From NCBI RefSeq assembly GCF_019511605.1, contig NZ_JAEUAV010000030.1, positions 1 through 64,000 of the forward strand: a stretch of 64,000 nucleotides of DNA, given 5' to 3'. A program made the translations under genes and the position numbers. Under the pieces are notes generated by a model. The model searched no databases. It was not told the DNA's origin and saw only the letters and a list, made by a program, of their open reading frames with translations. Source of the DNA: Paraburkholderia phenoliruptrix (GTDB lineage: Bacteria; Pseudomonadota; Gammaproteobacteria; Burkholderiales; Burkholderiaceae). Positions 60,416 to 64,000 of the stretch are shown here, one piece after another. How positions within the stretch are numbered: position 1 is the first letter of the stretch; every line of letters starts with the position of its first letter.

Positions 60416-61966
60416 GTGTATATCGGAACGCGAGCGCAGGAAACACCTAATAAACCTGCAATCATTAACGCGAGTACAGGCAGAGCGCTCACCTATGGAC
60501 AGTTGGATGCGGAGTCCATGCGCGTCGCGCGGCTTCTTCATGCACGCGGACTTCGACGAGGAGACCGGATCGCTATTTACATGGAGAACCACCTGTCCTA
60601 CATGGCGGTAATCTGGGCAGCGCTACGCTCTGGCCTGTGTGCTGTGCCGGTGAACAAATACTTCAATAGCCAGGAGATGGCCTATGTGATCAACGACTGC
60701 TCGGCCAAAGCTATCGTCACGACCATGGCGCAAGGGGAAGTCGCGGGATCAGTGAACGCTGAAATCGCCAACTGCCAGATCCGCCTTGTTGCTGACGGCG
60801 AGCTTCCGGGTTGGGAGAACTACGAAGCGGCCATCGCAGAGCACGACGCATCGCGTCTTGACGTCGAAATGATGGGCACGATCATGTCCTATACCTCCGG
60901 CACTACCGGCAAGCCAAAGGGTGTATTGCGCCCCTTGCCCGACATGCCAGCGTCTGAGCCATGGGCCGGATGGTCGGAGACCGGCGGACTTTATGGCTTC
61001 GATGCTAGTACCGTCTATCTGTCGCCGGCACCGCTTTACCACGGCGCGCCCATGCGCTTTTGCCGCGCAGTGCACATGGCTGGCGGCACGGTGGTGATGA
61101 TGGAAAAGTTCGACGCGGAAATGGCGCTGCAGTTGATCGATCGTTACCGAGTGACGCACTCGCAGTGGGTGCCGACCATGTTCGCGCGCATGTTAAAGCT
61201 CGATGCGTCGGTGCGCGGTCGCTTTAACCTGTCGTCCCATCGCGTCGCTGTGCACGCCGCAGCGCCGTGCCCCATAGATGTTAAGCGCCAGATGATTGCC
61301 TGGTGGGGGCCCATCGTGCACGAATATTACGGTGGTACGGACAGTGCCGGAATTACCTCCATCAGCTGCGATGAATGGTTACGACATCGCGGGTCCGTGG
61401 GCCGTGCAGATCCGGCACGCGTGAAGGTGTGCTTGGAGGACGGCACCGAGGCGGCGATAGGGCAGGCCGGAACGGTATACCTCGTTGGAAAGCGAGGCGC
61501 ACTGCCCGAGTACCTCAACGACCCCGAAAAGACCCGTGCCGCTCGTCACCCCGCGCACGACGATTGGGTGACAGGGGGTGATGTCGGTGTGGTCCGTGAC
61601 GACGGTTATCTATATCTCACCGACAGGAAGGCTTTTACGATCATCTCTGGCGGCGTCAATATCTATCCGCAAGCAATCGAAGACGCATTGATCGAGCATC
61701 CGTTAGTAGGAGACGCAGCAGTGTTCGGGGTGCCGAACGAGGAGATGGGCGAGGAGGTGAAGGCTGTTGTAGAACTCGCCAATGGGGTGGTGCCGTCGGC
61801 CGCCATGGCCGATGAGCTGATTGCCTACTGCAAGAGTCGCGTCGCCCGGTACATGGTCCCTCGCTCGGTGGAGTTCGTGGACAAGCTCCCCAGAACGGCA
61901 GCGGGCAAGCTCATGAAGAAAGAACTGCGCGACCGGTATTGGGAGGGGAGAAATCTCGTCAGCTGA
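60416..61966 (+). CDS. AMP-forming acyl-CoA synthetase
   Basis: This 516-residue adenylate-forming ligase has the P-loop SYTSGTTGKPKGV, EYYGGTDSAG, the hinge GDVGVVRDDGYLYLTDRKAFTIISGG and the C-terminal Lys in PRTAAGKLMKKE. It activates a carboxylic acid as its CoA ester. GTG at 60416 follows GGGAGG, 2 bp after the thiolase stop. In this operon it should start the CoA-dependent chain shortening, perhaps on the acid made by the P450 and dehydrogenases. Substrate unknown. Confidence 0.92.
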   Translation: MYIGTRAQETPNKPAIINASTGRALTYGQLDAESMRVARLLHARGLRRGDRIAIYMENHLSYMAVIWAALRSGLCAVPVNKYFNSQEMAYVINDCSAKAIVTTMAQGEVAGSVNAEIANCQIRLVADGELPGWENYEAAIAEHDASRLDVEMMGTIMSYTSGTTGKPKGVLRPLPDMPASEPWAGWSETGGLYGFDASTVYLSPAPLYHGAPMRFCRAVHMAGGTVVMMEKFDAEMALQLIDRYRVTHSQWVPTMFARMLKLDASVRGRFNLSSHRVAVHAAAPCPIDVKRQMIAWWGPIVHEYYGGTDSAGITSISCDEWLRHRGSVGRADPARVKVCLEDGTEAAIGQAGTVYLVGKRGALPEYLNDPEKTRAARHPAHDDWVTGGDVGVVRDDGYLYLTDRKAFTIISGGVNIYPQAIEDALIEHPLVGDAAVFGVPNEEMGEEVKAVVELANGVVPSAAMADELIAYCKSRVARYMVPRSVEFVDKLPRTAAGKLMKKELRDRYWEGRNLVS

Positions 61967-62060
61967 ACTGCCCATGTACAAGAACACATGAGCACATAAA
62001 AAATTTCAGACCATCTTCTCTGTTTTGGTTGTCATCGTATCTGTCAGGCTAAGCTAGTAA

Positions 62061-62075
62061 GTTAGGAATCCTAAC
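62061..62075. promoter_or_regulatory. 15-bp palindrome before the SphA-like gene
   Basis: GTTAGGAATCCTAAC is palindromic around a central A. It lies 44 bp ahead of the outer-membrane gene, in an AT-rich region with TATTATAC just downstream that could be a -10 element. It is a candidate operator. Confidence 0.5.
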
Positions 62076-62118
62076 TAATACTTATTATACAAATCGCGAT
62101 AGAAGGCGGAGGTGTTTC

Positions 62119-63012
62119 ATGTTCACCAAAAAATCTCGATACCTGCTTGCGGTTGCGCTTGTGTCGTTCGGCCCCATGGCTCGCGCAACGGAAGGCGGTG
62201 GTTCTATCTATTCTCCGGGAGCGGAAAACTACACCTGTTGCGCGGTCCCCCCTCCTGGCCTCTATGGCCTTGCCTATGGCGAGTACTATACGGCGGATTC
62301 ATTTCGGGGAAATGACGGCAAGGAGGTTCCGATACCCGGATTCGGTGTCCGGGCGACGGTTTTGGTTCCAAGGGTGGTTTGGATACCAAAGCAGCAGTTG
62401 CTCGGCGGCTCGATGGCGTTCCACGCATTGTTGCCGCTTGTCAATTTAAACGTCAAAGCCGCGGGCGCTAGCCAAACCAAAACGGGCATCGGCGACGCAA
62501 CCGTGGGAGCGGCGCTGGGCTGGCATCTTAGCCCAAACCTTCATACGTTGATCGGCATCGATGCCTTTATTCCCACTGGTTCATATAACAAAAACGACCT
62601 AGCCAATATCGGACGCAACTATTGGGCGACTCAAGCTATCGTCGGCCTCTCTTACATTAATCCGCGAGGGTTCAATGGCGATCTCAAGATCATGTACACG
62701 TTCAACTCGATTAATCGGGATACGAATTACAGATCGGGGCAGGAATTGATTATTGACTACACGGCAGGCTATGCAGTGGGTCATGGATGGATACTCGGAG
62801 TGGGCGGGTACCTTTATCAACAGACGACCGATGACAGACAAGGCGGAAACGTTGTGCTAAACAACCGAGGTAGGGCTTTGGCCATCGGGCCATCAATTAA
62901 GTACGATAGCGGCAAGGGTTGGTTTGCAACGCTGAAGTACGAATTTGAAACTGATGTCAGGAATCGGACAGAAGGTCGCGCCCTCTGGTTGAAGGCCGTC
63001 GTTCCATTCTAA
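62119..63012 (+). CDS. SphA-like outer-membrane protein (meta-pathway phenol degradation family)
   Basis: This 297-residue protein has a signal peptide ending about ARA/TEGGG, then GGSIYSPGAENY, beta-rich segments such as GIGDATVGAALGWH and NLHTLIGIDAFIPTGSYNK, and a C-terminal LKAVVPF with a final Phe. This family is found in aromatic-degradation clusters and is thought to help hydrophobic compounds cross the outer membrane. It follows the ligase gene by 150 bp with its own palindrome, so it may be separately regulated. Confidence 0.87.
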   Translation: MFTKKSRYLLAVALVSFGPMARATEGGGSIYSPGAENYTCCAVPPPGLYGLAYGEYYTADSFRGNDGKEVPIPGFGVRATVLVPRVVWIPKQQLLGGSMAFHALLPLVNLNVKAAGASQTKTGIGDATVGAALGWHLSPNLHTLIGIDAFIPTGSYNKNDLANIGRNYWATQAIVGLSYINPRGFNGDLKIMYTFNSINRDTNYRSGQELIIDYTAGYAVGHGWILGVGGYLYQQTTDDRQGGNVVLNNRGRALAIGPSIKYDSGKGWFATLKYEFETDVRNRTEGRALWLKAVVPF

Positions 63013-63071
63013 TTCTGAGTGGTGCCGAGGTGCAGCGACGAATAAAAAAACATTACCTTAGGTAACCTGAT

Positions 63072-64000
63072 ATGTCAGCAGTTTCATTCCGCACTCGCAT
63101 CCCGTGCCTGGCAGGCGCGCTGCTGGGCACTGTCGTGATGTCTGCGCACGCGCAAAGCAGCGTGACACTGTATGGCATTGTGGATGCGGGACTTCTTTTC
63201 ACGAGTAGGTCGGTCGATCGGTCCACTGGACAGAACACCGGCCATCAGCTGCAGATGATCTCTGGCGGGATGACGCCGTCGCTGTTTGGACTTCAGGGTA
63301 CAGAGGATCTCGGCGGCGGCATGAAGACGATCTTCACGGTGGAAAGCGGCATCGATATCTCAAGCGGCGGACTTACCGATTCAAATGGCAACTTCTTCGG
63401 CCGCCAAGCTTGGGTTGGGATTTCAAGCGACTACGGTACGGTCAAGGCCGGTGTACAGCGTTCGCCGTTTGTCGATTCGCTGATTTCCACTGACGCGCGA
63501 AGCGTCTCCTATTTTGGCAGCGCGGTGCCGATCTATGTCGGCGGCTTGGCCGCGACCGGGGTCTACACTTCGAACTCGATTTCATTTTCGAGCCCGGTAA
63601 TCGCGGGATTCCAAGGTAGCGCGATGCTCGCGCTCGGTGGCGCGGCTGGTGACTTCCAGGCCGGTCGCCAGTATTCGGCTAGCATCAACTACATGTATGG
63701 CCAGCTTCTCATCACCGCGGCTATGTACAGCGGCAACGCCGGAGGCACCGCCGCATCGACGCCGATCCCGAGCGTTGTGCCGTTTTCAGGCCGCACGATT
63801 GGTGCCAGCTATCAATATGAAAAGCTCACGGTTAAGGCCGTGTACTTTAATCTCAAGATCGCGGGATCGTTTGACAAGCGCGTATGCAGTGGCGGCCTGA
63901 GGTATCAATTCACGCCGTTCGTGGATGCAGACGCGGGGGTCTGGTACGCCAGCGACGGAAACGACAAGGCTAACCATTCGATCCTTGCTGCAGCGGGATT
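63072..64000 (+). CDS. Gram-negative porin, cut by the window end
   Basis: The reading frame is open from the ATG at 63072 to the last base, giving about 309 residues of a protein probably near 360 to 400. The signal peptide is cut about Ala 27 (MSAHA/QSSVTLYG), and SLFGLQGTEDLGGGMKTIF and FFGRQAWVGIS are porin motifs. A TTACCTTAGGTAA dyad lies just ahead of the start. It is the third porin of this type in the window and probably serves the element 2 substrate. Confidence 0.88.
   Translation, partial: MSAVSFRTRIPCLAGALLGTVVMSAHAQSSVTLYGIVDAGLLFTSRSVDRSTGQNTGHQLQMISGGMTPSLFGLQGTEDLGGGMKTIFTVESGIDISSGGLTDSNGNFFGRQAWVGISSDYGTVKAGVQRSPFVDSLISTDARSVSYFGSAVPIYVGGLAATGVYTSNSISFSSPVIAGFQGSAMLALGGAAGDFQAGRQYSASINYMYGQLLITAAMYSGNAGGTAASTPIPSVVPFSGRTIGASYQYEKLTVKAVYFNLKIAGSFDKRVCSGGLRYQFTPFVDADAGVWYASDGNDKANHSILAAAG

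Larger units (their letters stand above)
44164..64000 (+). mobile_element. Integrative element 2 (left part; right end outside the window)
   Basis: A second integrase gene lies 190 bp from the second repeat, in the same orientation as integrase 1. The catabolic operons downstream belong to this element if a third repeat exists beyond 64,000. None was seen within the window. Confidence 0.55.

Overview
The window looks like chromosomal DNA from a Burkholderiaceae bacterium, most likely Paraburkholderia or a close relative. The evidence is high GC, the gene order ppsR-ppsA, nfeD/SPFH, smpB/ratA/rnfH and guaB-guaA, and several porins of the Burkholderia type with QS.VTLYG mature N-termini. No tRNA, rRNA or CRISPR array was found.

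Positions 1 to 12,506 are conserved core genome: a PEP synthase and its regulator, a membrane-quality NfeD/SPFH pair, trans-translation factor SmpB, RatA/RnfH, an EamA permease, and the two GMP-synthesis genes guaB and guaA with a small membrane-protein gene between them. The guaA stop codon lies inside a 44-bp sequence that recurs once, with one mismatch, at 44,164. Each copy is followed by a palindromic GACGGTAT-type array and then a 434-aa tyrosine recombinase gene. I read this as two related integrative elements in tandem at the 3' end of guaA: element 1 (about 12.5 to 44.16 kb, 31.7 kb long) and element 2 (from 44.16 kb past the window end).

Element 1 carries several modules. They are a CMD-family protein with a divergent MocR regulator; a very large CheB-CheR-PAS-kinase-receiver protein; a divergent acid/lactone-type cluster (aconitase, GntR, leaderless binding protein facing a Tat-exported lactonase, ACS-type MFS transporter and porin); a 46-aa membrane protein facing a TetR gene across a clean palindrome; and a ring-cleavage cluster (flavin monooxygenase, extradiol dioxygenase, two FAH-fold hydrolases, PuuE-like deacetylase-fold hydrolase, MFS transporter, porin) flanking a TetR gene, with matching palindromes before both transcription units. 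Between modules lie interspersed repeats, including a perfect 110-bp inverted pair 10.1 kb apart, a LysR pseudogene, and a 147-bp MITE-like element.

Element 2 carries a TetR-controlled oxidation operon (cytochrome P450, aldehyde dehydrogenase, alcohol dehydrogenase, one-component ferredoxin-type reductase); a four-gene set matching the known indole-to-anthranilate pathway (DLH-SnoaL fusion, SDR, StyA-type epoxidase, flavin reductase); then a CoA-dependent chain-shortening operon (SDR, MaoC hydratase, DUF35 protein, SCP-x-type thiolase, acyl-CoA ligase) and two outer-membrane proteins, the last cut by the window end. Together they suggest uptake of an aromatic or indolic compound, oxidation and removal of a side chain, and opening of the indole ring. 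The substrates are inferred, not shown.
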